From assembly GCA_002007465.1 (NCBI GenBank), contig LNAC01000853.1, positions 483,951-547,950 on the forward strand: DNA of 64,000 nucleotides, in the 5' to 3' direction. Positions 10,685-22,879 of the stretch are shown here, piece after piece. Position 1 is the first letter of the stretch; the number at the start of each line of letters is the position of its first letter. The notes beneath the pieces were generated by a model, which ran no database searches, was not told the DNA's origin, and worked only from the letters and a program-made list of their open reading frames with translations. Source of the stretch: Ailurus styani (Eukaryota; Chordata; Mammalia; Carnivora; Ailuridae). The position numbers and the translations under genes are program-made.

Positions 10685-10850
10685 CTGGTTTCTCCATCTG
10701 TAAAATGGGAGCAATGAAAATAAAATAAAATAAATAAAATGAAATAAAATACAATACAATACAATACAATACAATAAAATGATCCTCACAGAGTTGCTGT
10801 AAGAATCAACTTAAGAGAACACTTAGAAATTGTAGAGTGTCACATGAACA
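10685..10850 (-). mobile_element. MIR SINE with internal microsatellite
   Basis: The plus strand shows the antisense MIR core 'TTTCTCCATCTGTAAAATGG' and, after an insertion, 'CACAGAGTTGCTGTAAGAAT' and 'AACACTTAGAA', all in MIR order. An A-rich pentanucleotide expansion splits it. Confidence 0.75.
10716..10780 (+). repeat. (AAAAT)n / (AATAC)n pentanucleotide microsatellite
   Basis: Runs of AAATA-type units change to about five ACAAT units, then return to AAAAT. It lies inside a MIR copy and probably grew from the MIR's A-rich segment. Confidence 0.9.
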
Positions 10851-11029
10851 AAGGGATTGTTAAACAAATATAAACATAAACATAGATTGGGATTGTATTC
10901 TGCCCAATCATTGCTGAGGATGCTTAGCTTCAGAGGATTTCAGTAGTTGGGTAGAAGTCACACTTCTAGCAGTCTGAGAAAAAACCCAAACTTTCTGAGT
11001 ATACATTCTCACTCCATCTACTGTGCAGT

Positions 11030-11380
11030 CTCTCACAACCACACCTCCCACATCCCTAAACCCACACCCTCCCCACAACCTCACACATTCCCTGCACTCC
11101 CATACTCCCTCTACCTCCTCCATTCCTCACATCCCCACACTTCCCATACCCCCACACATACCCCACACCCCACACTCCCCGCACCCCCACACATTCCCTA
11201 TACCCCCATACTCCCTACACCTCCACCATCCTCCCACATCCCCACATTCTTCACACCCTCACACACTCCCCACATCCCCACATTCTTCACAACCTCACAC
11301 ACTCCCCACACCCGCACACTCCCCACACCCTCACACCCTGCACCCCCACAGCCACCCACCCCACCCTACCCCAGCACCAC
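11030..11380 (+). repeat. C/A-rich low-complexity block with a 36-bp duplication
   Basis: The block is almost free of G and built from CCCCACA, CCTCACA and CACTCCC motifs. It contains a direct duplication of 36 bp (11235-11270 and 11271-11306) with one mismatch. The skewed composition leaves long open frames in two plus-strand frames (about 130-150 codons of Pro/His/Ser/Thr), which I do not regard as coding. Confidence 0.85.
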
Positions 11381-11424
11381 CCTTTCCAGAAGAACAGTCA
11401 ATGGTTAGCAGCAGCTCATAGTTT

Positions 11425-11615
11425 CTGGAGTAGAACCAACCTGCATTCAAATCTTCCCAGCAGCAGAACCTTGAGTGAGTTACTTAAACTTGCCAAGGCT
11501 CAGTCTTCTCATGTGAGATATGAAGAGATAATAACACCTTTTCCATCTTTTTAGGGGACTAAATGAGATCATGCAGATAAACCATGCTTGTCTCATGGTA
11601 AATACTTAAGAAATG
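11425..11615 (-). mobile_element. MIR SINE
   Basis: Antisense MIR in order: 'CATTCAAATCTTCCCAGC', 'TGAGTGAGTTACTTAAAC', 'CTCAGTCTTCTCATGTG', then 'GGGGACTAAATGAGATCATG'. Nearly full length. Confidence 0.75.
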
Positions 11616-11619
11616 AGAC

Positions 11620-13450
11620 CCTTTACAATTATTTTTGCTTCCACAGTGAGCAACTTAGGGGGAAGCCAGGCTATCTTACAAGAGACTCTCTGGAGTATTT
11701 AAACAGAGACTTCCCCTCCCTTTGAATATCAAGGTGGCACATGGCAAGGGGGACACCAAGGCTGAGCTTCCTGTTCCCCAGTGGGCAGCGGTGTTGATGA
11801 TCCTTACATCAAGGTGATATGATGCTCACAGGGCACCTAGCCATTTTTAAAGGGTATTCTTCTACATTAACTTTTTGAAATTCACATCAATGCAGTGGTA
11901 TGCCAATCGTAATGAAAACATTGTCTTTATTACTTGTCCTACTTACTGACTAAGAAATAGGCCCACAGAAGGTAAATCACATAGCATATGAAAAATATTT
12001 TTTAATCTTTTATAGAAACCATGTTGAAGATATTTTTCATTATGTTTTTCAATGTCCTTTAGATAAGTATCCAGCAAAATAAATTCCCTTTAGAATTTAG
12101 TGGCAGATGAATATCCAGATAATTAGAATTATATGACCTGGATTTATTTTTCCTTTTGTCTTGGCAATCAGAAGACTATGGGATATATTTATTTAGTCTG
12201 CAGTCTCAGCAGTTATGTATTTTGATATTTTGCACTATGCTAGGACCAGAGAAGACTATCAAAAGTGGAGGGCATAGTCTGTGTCCTTCTGCAATTACAG
12301 TTTTTGTGGGGCAGCTAAGTGAAGGCCTAAGACCCATTCCGTGGGTACCACGGCAGGCCTCCCAAAGCTGGGCAGCCCAGTTCATCTCTCAAATTGCCAG
12401 GTCTGTGCTTCCAAGAGCCCCCAGCCCTCATGCCACTATCATAGACTCCCTCAGGTTCTGTAGCTGGGACTGTGGTGCCCGGAACTCTGTTCTTTTGCAA
12501 ATACGTATCAGACAGAAACCCAAGAGCAGAAAGAAAGCTTTCATGATGCCCCTGTGTGGTGCAGGGTCAGGAGCCCCACAGTCGGGAGCTTGCCAGACCA
12601 ACAAAAATTCCCTTCCACCCACCTCCCAGCCAGCTTTTGGGATTGAAATCCACAGGGGAGACCTGTCTGGCTCCCCAAGGAAGTCCGAATGGGGAGGAAT
12701 GAAAATGGGGCCTGTGAGTGGACTGGAATTACTCGAGAGGCTGGCTGCTCCCGGTTTCTTGGCAGCAGCATCTGCTGGATGGGATTTGGAGACTCTGAAG
12801 GAGCATGAGGTTTCTGTCATGCTGCCCTTCCAGCCTCCAGCTGGGTCGCTCTGTGTCAGCCATCACTCCAGCCTGCCGGCCTTTCCCGGGCCGGGGGCGG
12901 GGAGCGACCCTGGGGGAGGCCTGGACTTTCTCAGTCCCTGCAGCTAGCTCCAGGTGCCGGCCTTCTCACAGCAAAGCTGCTTCCTCTGGCACCTGAAGCC
13001 TGGAGTTGATTTATGGCTCATTTTCAGTACACAATAGTGTAATTTTGTGAAATGATAGCAGTATCGATTCCAGAAGATTTTCTCTGTGCTGAAACGCAGG
13101 GCTGAGGTGCTAACTGCAGCCTCTGGGGGAGTGAACAGCACTTCTTCCCACTTCACCAACTTAAGCCGCCTGACCCTCCACTTGGAAAGGACCACTGAGG
13201 GCCCCCCAGCTGAGGCTCGGGCCTTCCTTGCCCAGTTCACAGGTCCCCATTCCTCCTGAGGAGCCCTGACTGTGAATGCAGGGTGGACCCTCCAGGGGAG
13301 CAGGGATTCGGAACAGGGCTGCAAGGAACCTACTCACTCTGGCTGTTGGGACACACAAAGAAAGCCACTGTGAGGAATGGGCTTGGATCCTCATTCTAAG
13401 TACATTTACTGTTTGCTTCTTGTCCTCATCTCAAGACGGGAAAGGAAGCA
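11620..13450. other. Unassigned, GC rises sharply after 12340
   Basis: The left half is AT-rich and the right half (12340-13440) GC-rich and repeat-poor. The junction-spanning open frame at 12237-12947 is listed separately. The short AT-rich segment at 13005-13075 inside the GC-rich part has no repeat match. I see no promoter or splice pair that I would support. Confidence 0.4.
12237..12947 (+). other. Longest open frame in the window, no recognised product
   Basis: From the first ATG (12237) the frame is open for 236 codons. Upstream it can be extended 27 codons to a TTG, which is not a usual mammalian start. The conceptual product is rich in Ser, Pro and Gly and has no signal peptide, membrane segment, zinc-finger or other motif that I recognise. 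An overlapping minus-strand frame of 130 codons (12428-12820) shows that the region is simply poor in stops. A chance open frame is the most likely explanation. Confidence 0.15.
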
Positions 13451-13790
13451 CCGTTGACCTTTGAGCAACATGGGTTTGAACAGTGAAGGTCTGCTCACAC
13501 GTGGATTTTTTTTTTTTTTGATGATTACAGTGCTGTAAATGTATTTTCTCATCCTTACGATTTTCTTAGTAACATTTTCTTTTCTCTGGCTTACTTTACT
13601 GTAAGATCGCAGTGTGTAATACAGATAACATATACAATATGTGTTATTCTGTGTTATGTGGTCAGTAAGTCTCTCCGTCGGCAGCTGGTTAGTACTAGCT
13701 AATTTTTAGGGGAATCAAAATTTATAGTGGATTTTCGACTGTGCAGGGGGTTGGCATTTCTAACCCCAATGTTGCTCAAGGGCCAACTGT
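13451..13790. mobile_element. Tigger-type (pogo superfamily) MITE
   Basis: The left end 'GTTGACCTTTGAGCAACATG' and the right end 'TTGCTCAAGGGCCAACTG' are terminal inverted repeats of about 20 bp. The interior ('GTAAATGTATTTTCTCATCC', 'GTGGATTTTCGACTGTGCAG') matches the short Tigger-family element that begins CAGTTGACCCTTGAACAAC. At about 340 bp it carries no transposase, so it was mobilised in trans. Both ends are present. Confidence 0.85.
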
Positions 13791-13849
13791 GCTACCTTCA
13801 GGATCAAAAGCAAAAACAGAAGGTATGAATCAGTGAATGAATGGATGAG

Positions 13850-13932
13850 AGTGATGAGTGAGAGAAAGGAGAGGAGGAAAGAACAGACAGAGAAAACAAG
13901 GAAGGAAGAGAGGAAAGGGAAGGAGGGCACGA
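13850..13932 (+). repeat. Purine-rich low-complexity block
   Basis: GA-rich tract (GAGAGAAAGGAGAGGAGGAA and similar), with few pyrimidines on the plus strand. It is simple sequence without a fixed unit. Confidence 0.7.
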
Positions 13933-14344
13933 GAAAATTGTAAATTCTCAAGGAGTCCTGTCAAGGCCAGGTGAGCCAGGATTTTGAGTAGAACTGAATA
14001 ATATGCCAGTTCCAGCATTAGTTTCAGATTAGGATTCTTTGTGGCAGACAGTGAGAGGCAGGCCCCGCGTCAGGATCATGGGGCTGTCCTTCCATCACCC
14101 ATGGTAATGGCCCAGAAATTTTTTAGAACACAAGATACCAGGCTGGGCTTCTCAGCTAAATGGAGGTGGACCAGTTTGGAGGGGAACTGCAGAAGTCTGG
14201 GAGATTATTAAAAGGTAATGAGTTAGGAATGACAAGCTGAAGGGGCTGGGATAAGACCGGAAGAAGAAATCGTTGGGGGTGTCTTGATGGGTACGAACTG
14301 CCTTCAATGCCCAGGAGGAAGGAGACGGCACCATTTTCCCATTA

Positions 14345-14830
14345 ATTCACTCAGCAGATATTTATTGATCATCTATTATGAGCAGACACTGCTGGTTCTT
14401 CTGGAGTTTACAGGCTAGAAAGGGAAGCCGATATGAAATGAATCAATTCAAATATACATGCAATTACAATGTTCCCTAAGTGTTTAAAGGAAGAAAGCTG
14501 AATTCTACCAGAGAGAGAAGCAGGGGCCCCAGTGATCTGGGAATGGGCCCAGAGTCAGAAATCCCTCAGATCTGAGGAATGAGAAGAACCTAGCAAGGGT
14601 AAGCTGGAAACGACTTTCCCACTTCTTGGTGATGTGTGGAGCTTGTTTTCAGGAAGGCCAGTATGGCAGGAGTTTGGGGGAAGGAGGGAAGGGCTGATTC
14701 GGGGGAAGACTGTGTAGGGCCTGTGATGAGCCAGAATCTGGAGTCTGAAGGTTATCCTGCATATGAAGGGAAGCCATTGGTAGGCTTAAAACAGGGGAAA
14801 GGTATAACTTGAATCGCCTTAAAAAAAATC
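14345..14830 (-). mobile_element. LINE L2 fragment
   Basis: The left end reads as the antisense L2 3' end ('CACTCAGCAGATATTTATTG', then 'TCTATTATGAGCAGACACTG'). The right part keeps the antisense L2 block 'GTGTAGGGCCTGTGATGAG' and 'GAAGCCATTGGTAGGCTTAA'. The middle is diverged. No open coding region remains. Confidence 0.65.
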
Positions 14831-15682
14831 CCTCTTCAGCCATAGAGAGCAAAGTAGGGTGGAGGGTGGGAAGACCAGTTCGAGGGTGACTTGGTCATCT
14901 GGGCAAACATGATGTGGCTTTGCCCAAGGTGAGAGGGAGAGAAATGGACATATGTGGGTCCTAATTTGAGGAAGAGTGGACAGGACTTGGTGGAGAGCTG
15001 GCTGTGGGAAAGGCAGAGCAGAGGACATGATTCCTAGATGCCGAGTAGAGGTGGCCCTGCCTGAGAGTGGGAAGACAGAGGACCCAGGAAGAGAGAGAAG
15101 CTTCCATCCTGACCCCTGAAGCCACATTCTCCCATGGTGCAGCAACGGGCAGGTCCACTGGCCCCCATGCCCCCATGGGTGAATGGCAGTGAAGGGGCTG
15201 TCTGGCCCATGCAGGACTTCAAACTCTGCGTGAAGATGCCCACGAGTTGGCAACATGGAAGGAAAAGCTGAGTGGAACAGAGTTGTGGAAAAAAATAAAT
15301 TCATATCCCCTGTGGTGACCTCAAGACACTTGAGAGAAGGGATCTGAGTCACTATAGGGCTCATAATAGGACCATGATTTTGATCATTTACGTACATAAC
15401 CAACTTTTAGAAACTGGCACAGCCACATCCTATTGACTGGACTATTACAGCCCTGTTGGATCGTAGATTGAGGACTACGAAGTTGGAGGGAGCCCAGGAG
15501 GTCACCCATTCCAAACTCCTCTCCACCTGAGTCCCTTGCAGTGTCCCAGCGGGGTGGCCGTCCCAGTGAGGCCTCTCCAACCACCACACAAACAAGTCAA
15601 GGCAACGTGACCCATCCACAGCACCACGAGACTTTCTAACCACAACCCACCATGAGGAATACCTTCCCATGTCATCCCACTG
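14831..15682. other. Unassigned, no gene recognised
   Basis: Minus-strand frames of up to 194 codons (14819-15403) overlap others in different frames and show no domain. No diagnostic repeat was seen. Confidence 0.4.
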
Positions 15683-15698
15683 CATGTGTGCGCACACA

Positions 15699-15754
<56 letters not shown>
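15683..15754 (+). repeat. (CA)n microsatellite with a TGCATGTGTGCGCA lead-in
   Basis: Alternating purine-pyrimidine sequence starts at TGCATGTGTGCGCACACACA and continues as nearly pure (CA)n to 15754, with one AA interruption. This composition favours Z-DNA and is likely to vary in length between individuals. Confidence 0.95.
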
Positions 15755-15755
<1 letters not shown>

Positions 15756-17109
15756 CTCCCCTGAAACAGTAATTGGTCTTCCTGCATAAAATGCACCTTG
15801 ATATTTCCTGCTGTTCCATGGCAAACACTGGTGGTCTCAGCCCACTAAATAGATTTTATAGCTGGTAGGTTGTGATCCAAAAAAGGGCTAGTTCAGCACA
15901 CAAACCTCAGACTCTCAGGTTTCAAGCAGACAACAACAAACACAATCCTATGCTTCTTCAGTTGTTCTGCTTGGTTTAACTCCTCAGGAGCCATCAGATT
16001 TTTATTTATATAGTGTTTTAAATAAACATAAATAATTTTGGTTTTCCTTCTTTCTTTTGGAGGATATCTACTATACAGACTAGCTGTTGCCTTCATCACC
16101 ATGTCCTGAGGCTTCTCTGGATGATATAAAATGCAATAATCCACCAAGGCTACAGTTGCTATATGTGGGCCATTGAAACTTTATTGAAGGGAAAGTTTCT
16201 CTTTTAAAAAGTCAGTCATGTCAATAATTGATCAAGGTAAACTTTTGGTTTTCTAATTATTTTTGTTCTCAAGAGAAGTATTTTGTGACTCTCCAAGGAG
16301 AGGGAAAATGATAACAATATGCCTCTGCATCTATAAACCATTTTAATAAATACACACTTTAAAAGTGGATCTGTCTGGCAGATACTCTTTCCCTTAGCTG
16401 AGGAAGTTACAGCCAGGTTCTGGGAGAACAGTGAGAGATGAGGAGAAATGGGGGACCTACTGCCGAGCTCACTTATCCTTGGCATCAGTTTAGCCTGACC
16501 TTTAGCCCCAAATACAACATGCCTTAGATTCTTCTCTGTTGACATCATTTTTAAAATAAGACCTTTTTTATTTCAAAAGTAAATAGAGGCATATTGTAGA
16601 AAATGTATCAAATACTAACAAAACCTAAGAGAAAAGACAAAAGAAGGAAAGTGGGACGGGAGGGAGGGAGGAACTAAGGAAAAGGAAAAAAGAGAAGAAA
16701 ATTAAATTCAACAAAAATCTTATCCCCTGGAGAAAACCACAGATAACATTGAGGTGTATTATCTGTCAGTTAATTCCTCAAATTGCTCTGATCTCATGCA
16801 TACAAGTTTTCCAAGATTAGTTCTTGTTTCAGCTCAATAAAATTCTCCTCACCATCTCTCTGACCTAAGAGCTGCTCCTGAATTTGGTTTCACCACCTTG
16901 CAAAGACCCATGATCTCACTAAGTTTGTGTGTCATCTGCCTTCTTTAACACTCATATACTGATAGATATAAAACCTCTGGCTCACTCCAAACTTAGCCTT
17001 GGTCAAATAATTCCTACACAGTGTGGGGAGTGAAATGAACTGACCAGGAAGTTGTAGCTGTTGCTATTGTTTTCCACTGGACTTCTGAAACACAGAACTT
17101 CCTGGGAGT
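15755..17109. other. Unassigned, no gene recognised
   Basis: AT-rich. Positions 16560-16790, with a purine-rich core at about 16640-16700 and then 'ATAACATTGAGGTGTATTAT', resemble an old L1M 3' region, but the match is weak. No gene signal. Confidence 0.4.
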
Positions 17110-17205
17110 GGCGTCTAAATCTTATTAATATTATCCCCCCAAGATCCATTACAATGACAGATGTATAGTAGGTGCTCAGTAAATGTTTGTGGAATTAAAC
17201 TACAG
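17110..17205 (+). mobile_element. LINE L2 3' end
   Basis: 'ATAGTAGGTGCTCAGTAAAT' followed by 'GTTTGTGGAATTAAA' is the conserved L2 3' terminus in the sense direction. Confidence 0.7.
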
Positions 17206-17318
17206 AATGCTGAGCTCATTACTGGGTCACTCCCAAGGACAGACTGAAAACATTTATTGATGATTTAGTCCAGGCAGCTGGTCCTTGAGAACCCATGAGT
17301 CAGGCTAGAGTGAGAACC

Positions 17319-17372
17319 AAAAAAAACCAAACCAAAACAAAACAAACAAACAAACAAAAAAACATAAAATAA
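17319..17372 (+). repeat. A-rich (CAAA)n tract
   Basis: Poly-A broken by C every three to five bases. It could be an orphan retroposon tail, but I see no flanking direct repeats to support that. Confidence 0.8.
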
Positions 17373-19075
17373 AGGAGGGGCCAATACTATTTGACTGCCA
17401 AAAAAGCTATTATATTCCCTGGTGGGAAATCCAAAATTCTCTGGTCTCAAGATGGCAGAAGACCTTCCAAGTTCCTGCGTAGAAACATATTCACCCTTGA
17501 GACTGGGGGCATCCATGGAGTCTGGGGTGGCAGCTGGGGATTAGAGGGAGATGCTTACACCTTTTCTAAAGTGGGGCCTGAGAGTTTGGTCTCATTCTTA
17601 TAGCAACAACAGGCTTAGAACATTTCTTGATTGTGTCTTGTTTTTAATCTCCTTCCATCTGCAGTGGCCTGTATGTCTTTGGCTTGGATTCCCAGGCTCT
17701 ACCATTTGTTCTGGGATTCAGAGGTCCATTTGCCGTTGGGTCAATTAGCATGAAGTTGTTAGTACTTCTCAAGGTGAATGTTGTCTCTGGTTGCTAGGAT
17801 TAGCCACGAGGGGACTAGTTCGTACTTACTAGTACATCCTACCCCGTGACATCTTTCTATAATTGATTTAGGGAAACTCAATCCCTAGAATTCAGTCCTT
17901 TCAAGATCAGTTTCTTCCAAATGATGGCTGCCATCATACACCCAGAGATTTTCATGGGGTAGCAGATGCTGTTCTTGTTGGATGGCTTCCCCCTTGTCCC
18001 CCACGCCAGCTCCCCCATGTGCTCTCCCTCCCAACATCTAGCACTGCTAGTGTCCCTGGAATGCAACCCTTGGGCTGCTGTAGTCTCTTTGCCTGTGTAT
18101 ATTAGGAGCAGGAAGTGCCTGAATATTTGATTCCAGAGATAGGCCTCAGCCAACGGCCCAGTTGTTCTATCCCTGGGAAGACCTAGGAGCTGCCCAATCT
18201 CACACTTGGGGACCATTAATCATTGTACAGAAAGGACCATGTTGCAACCCAAGGTTATAAACTCACAGCAAGTACTAAATGGTTAAGTATAAGCAGAAAT
18301 CTTAAAATCCCAAGATAGTTATCTGAGGCTTTCTGCCTAAGCAAGAGACAGGGTTCTTCCCCTAGCCCTCTCAAAAAGAAAAGAGTTGTACATTACATGG
18401 TAATTCATCTTCAAAATGCTTGAAAACTTTAAATATAATTGCTAAGTAAGGAGCTGAAATGTGCAATGAAAGTGCCAGATTTACCTCCACCTCAGCCCCT
18501 GATCTACCTTCTGCTGAGGGGCCTTCTGCAGAGAAGGACATGAGAAGGGATGGAGCCAGTGATGTTCAGCAGGAGACAGAATGAGGAAAAGAAAAGCAAG
18601 GAACAGTAGGATTGCCCTAAAGAGACTGTCATCCATCATCCTATTATTTACACATGCACACCAACAAAGTAAAAAATTAGGCCTCCCTACATATCTGAGT
18701 CCATCTGGCCAGGTTTATTAGCAATTTGTCCCCGAATCTCAGATATGAGCAATGGTTGGACTTTGAGACCATCACCTGAGGATTAGGACTTCTGAGTCCC
18801 GCTTTAGCTGCTCAGGTCACAGGGAAACAGGCAGAAGCTGGTCCCCTCTCTGCCAAGTCTGTGAAGGTGGCATCTCCAAGGCCTAGCTGCTGTGGTAACT
18901 CAGAGACACAGTAAAATTTGAGACCCAGGAGCACATTTCAGGTTTGAGTTATCCTAACCACCCCAAAGATCTCCCTGAAACACTCTCTGTTGTGTTGTCT
19001 CATCGTTGAAATTTACCATATTCCTGCCTGAAATCAGAAAGAACGTTGACTTCTGCTGTCTTTGAAGTCCAAAGA
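17373..19075. other. Unassigned, no gene recognised
   Basis: Unique-looking sequence of mixed composition. The longest open frame (112 codons, minus, 17878-18216) has no domain. No diagnostic repeat motif. Confidence 0.4.
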
Positions 19076-19330
19076 GTAATAATGGTTGGCCTTTACTGAG
19101 CTGCTGCTGTGTCCCAGATGCAGTTCTAAGCCCTTTGGCTATCCTACTTAATCCTCACCACAATCCTATGAGGTATCTCATTCTGCAGACGAGAACACAG
19201 AGGCATAGAGAAGGAAGTACCTTGCTCTAGTTCACACCAATGTTTGGTATGTTTGTGGGCAGAGGTGCTAATAAGCTCTAAACCCAAGGATCCTTGCTTC
19301 AGAGCTCATAATCTCCCCACTATTTTATGC
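19076..19330 (+). mobile_element. MIR SINE, nearly full length
   Basis: Sense MIR in order: 'TTTACTGAGCTGCTGCTGTG', 'CAGTTCTAAGCCCTTTGGC', 'TTAATCCTCACCACAATCCT', 'ATGAGGTATCTCATTCTGC', then the conserved tail with 'GAACACAGAGGCATAGAGAA'. Confidence 0.85.
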
Positions 19331-22300
19331 AGCCTTTCTCTAGAAAAGTTTTCCAAGAACTTTCATATTTTTTGCTCATGTTTAAGTATTTTACTATAAC
19401 TCTTCTCTCCCCCTTAAACTGCAAATACCCAAGAGAGCTTTGAAGATGCCAACCCTTCACAACCCAGTATGAATTAATACCCTAGTTCACCTCCTATAAT
19501 CAATGGCCTTTCTCTGGACTTTGGGTCTGGGGAAGGGAAATGAATTTGAAGGCCAGGGAACCTTTATTCAGAGAGAGGTTGACTGTGGAACAGGACACTG
19601 CAGGGTTCTGGGATGGAAGGCTATGACAGCCAAAGGCCATGCAGAGGGCACTGAGAGGTTGGGGAAGGAGGGGCTGTCATAGCCAAAGAGGCATCCCAAG
19701 AAAGGGGAGAGAGGGCCAAATGTGCTGGGAAGCATGGGGCCACTGAAAGTCATCTCATGTTCAACCTGGGCATCCTGCCACAAGTGCTGCTGGCTGCACT
19801 CTGCCTCAGTCTTACTTTCCATGTCCTGGAGATTTCTGCTTGTGTTAGAGCCAGTGACCAAGGTTCTAGTTACATCCACACCTGCCGTGCAAGAATATGG
19901 CCCTGACCATTTCCTCATGCACACGCGGCCACATTCCATTTCCATCCCTCTTCCAGGACTCACCCCCTCCACCTCTCTGGCCACATTGATTGGACCAAAG
20001 GTGGGAACCTGTAGCAGATGTTGTCAATGCTCCACTCCTATATTTGGCCATCTGAATACTCAGGAACTACAGTAGACAACTCCAGCATGCTAACACCTTC
20101 CCACCTCTGGAACTGTGTCTTTCTTCTCTGTCTAGGGATTCTTTCTGTCATGGGGACCTTGGTCAGAACAATGAGAGTGGAGAGGCTTAACGGCCCCAAG
20201 GTTAGCCTTCAACCAGTTACAGGCCAGTTACAGTTATCTGTTTGGGAGATAAAGTCTCCCCCTCCTCCTCAGTATAGCAGAGGGTCCCCAGCAAGAAGGG
20301 AACCTACTCCTTAGCACACTCTTATTAGATTTCCACCTTTCGATGTCTCATTCCCCACAATCCCAGCAAACCCTGAGGTTGGAATTTGGATGCACACAGT
20401 CAGTCTCTTGGGCGATTCTAGGAAACTTGGTGAAGGAGTGGGGAAGCAAAGAAGGGAAGAGAGAAAAACCCAAAAAAGGAGGTGATATGGAACAAGTTGC
20501 TTCCAGAGGCTGGTGGGAGAATTTTGAGCCATCCCACAGAGGAGAGCCATGGAGATTGGGGGTACCACTCTACCTGATTCCTTCCCTCATTGTTTGAGAG
20601 TTACTACCAGGAGGGAGAATCAAATTCCTGGCACTTCAGTACCAAATCTTTTTTTCCCCTAGAGAACACCTCCAGGCAGGAAGGCCCAGGAAGCCATCAA
20701 TGTGTGCAAGGATGTCTACAGTGGGTCTACATTGGGCCCAGGGCAGGCCCAATGGCTGTGGGAGGGGCCAGTGGAGTCTTGCTATGTCCTTGAATTGATG
20801 AGGCATTGAAGCTCAAGCCAAGCAGAGAACAGAGGCATCTGTAGCGTAGACCCCATGTCCTAATTTCATTACAGAAGGTTCCATGCTATTTCTAAACATT
20901 CACTTCCAGAAGTTGTCCTGTGTTTTTAGAGACTCCAGAGGCAGAATCATGCTCTGCTGAGCTGATAAATGTCCTTCTTAGGTCTGCCTTTCTTTAAGTT
21001 TTCAAAGGATTTGGGCCTTTGTTATGTCAAAGGAAGAAAAAAAACCAAAACAAATGGAATACTTATTCTGGCATTAAAGATTACTATTGTGGGATATTGC
21101 ACCATATCTTTTTTTCTGGTGAATTATTAATAAAGCTTGTTTTTGTTTAATGCCTGCTAATAATTTCTAAAAACAGATCTACAACTTCAGCTGTAAATGT
21201 GTCCATGAATCACTCTACTGAAAACCCAATTGTATGGTTAGCAAAAACCTCTGACAATAAAACTCCATCTTTTCACCCTTCCTCTCTGGAATCCCTACAG
21301 AATGGCAGACAGACCAAAGCAAGACCCAGGTAGGCAAGAGGCAAAAGTAGAAATAAATCTTCCCAAGTCAGTCTTGAACAATCTGTTTCAAGAAGTAATG
21401 AAGAGGTTGAAAATCTAGAAAATGGCATTGAGACAAGCCACTTTCTTACTTCTGACTTTGAGTCAGGAAGGGAAGGACAGTCCCACAAAACTGGGGGAAA
21501 TCATGTGTTCAGTTCAGACTCCGAAATGCCTTTGAAATTTCCAAGAGGAAATGCCAAATAGTCCATTGGAAAGATGTATCTACAGATAACAATGAGTTGT
21601 CCCCTTAGCAGTGGGACTTAAAGCTGTGGTCTTGGGTGGGTCCTAGAAGGTGAGGAGCCTTTGAGGAAACCTGTCTCTCTTGCAGGCTTAGGTGCCCACC
21701 CAGAAGACCTCAGCCATCAAAAAAGCTCTTCAGAGAGCAGGAGAGAGCCCAGAATTGAGTGAAGCCAAGAGAAAAGTGTGTAGAAGGTAGAGGGGCTCAG
21801 CAATGTTCGGCACTGTCAGAGAGACAGGCACATTGAGAGCTGAGAATTGCCCCCTCAACAGTGCCCTAGCGACGTGGGCTGACCACGAGGAGAGCAGTTT
21901 TGTCAAGCCGCCCAGCTCCCAGCTCAACATGCCACTTGGCAAAGCCGATGCCCTTCCGCAGGGCACTCTTGTGACCTGCAGCGGCCTTGGGTGTTCTCCA
22001 AGCCACACACTCGCCATCTCAGACTCCCCCTCCCACCTGAGCAAACCCTTCCCTAAAAGACATTCTGGGAAATATCACTCTCTCCTCCCCCGTGCTCCCT
22101 GTGAGCCGCAGCAGCTCTAGTGTGAGCCGTTCTCGGCTCCTGACCCAGCTGCCTCGCCCAGCACCTCTCTCAGCTCCCTTGTGCTGCAGTTTGGGGCTGC
22201 CAGCCCCCGCCTCCACCGGGAGACTGTGACCCCACTAGTCCACTTTTGCACCTCTGTGGCCCCTGCCCGGTACCCAGCAGTCAGCAGGAGCTTCATAACA

Positions 22301-22879
22301 CAGGGCTGAGCCGCCTGCAGGCCTTTGCTCATCTCTGCTTCCTGCTCTCACAGGCTGCGTGGGCTACCCAGTTCAGAGGACCCATGGAGCTGACCCTTTG
22401 TGGTTTTAGGGGTGCCCAGGCCTTGGGAGCCTGAGAGATATGGCATGGGTCTCAGTGGCATGTTCAGAAAAGCAGCTGCTTTAGGATGACACGGCCTGGG
22501 CTCTAGGGAACAGGGCTCTGTCCTACATGGACCTCGGTGGCATGGTTCGGTCCTACACAGGCTCAACCCCACAGGGAAGCATATGGGAAGCTCCATGGCC
22601 ATCAGCCCCAAGAGCTGCCCGCTCTCCCACAGCCCCACCTCCCTCCCAGAGGCCTCACCGAGGCGGCTGGGCCTTCAAAGGCACAGGACCAAGGAAGCAG
22701 CAGCAGCTCCACTGGGAAGCAGACCCTCCCACCGATCCCCCCGCTGGGGCTCCTGGGAGCGGGTATTGCCCTGGAGAGCCAAGACTCTGGTGGGTGTGGA
22801 TGCAGCTACAGGCGGGGTCCAGCGCCCTTCCCTGGAACTAGAACAATCTGGAGGCACCCACAGGGGCCGGCTCCCCTCA
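19331..22879. other. Unassigned, repeat-poor
   Basis: GC rises toward 21700-22860, where many overlapping open frames of 60-120 codons occur on both strands, as expected from GC content alone. I recognise no protein domain. No SINE or LINE copies are apparent, which is unusual here given the density elsewhere. Confidence 0.4.

Noticed and set aside
11030..11421. Two long plus-strand open frames rich in Pro, His, Ser and Thr
   Set aside because: They arise from a nearly G-free simple-sequence block, which cannot easily make stop codons; no domain or splice context.
14819..15403. 194-codon minus-strand open frame
   Set aside because: No domain or promoter. Other frames overlap it.
15407..15828. 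Minus-strand frames containing a run of Cys-Val
   Set aside because: The (CV)n is the translation of the (CA)n microsatellite.
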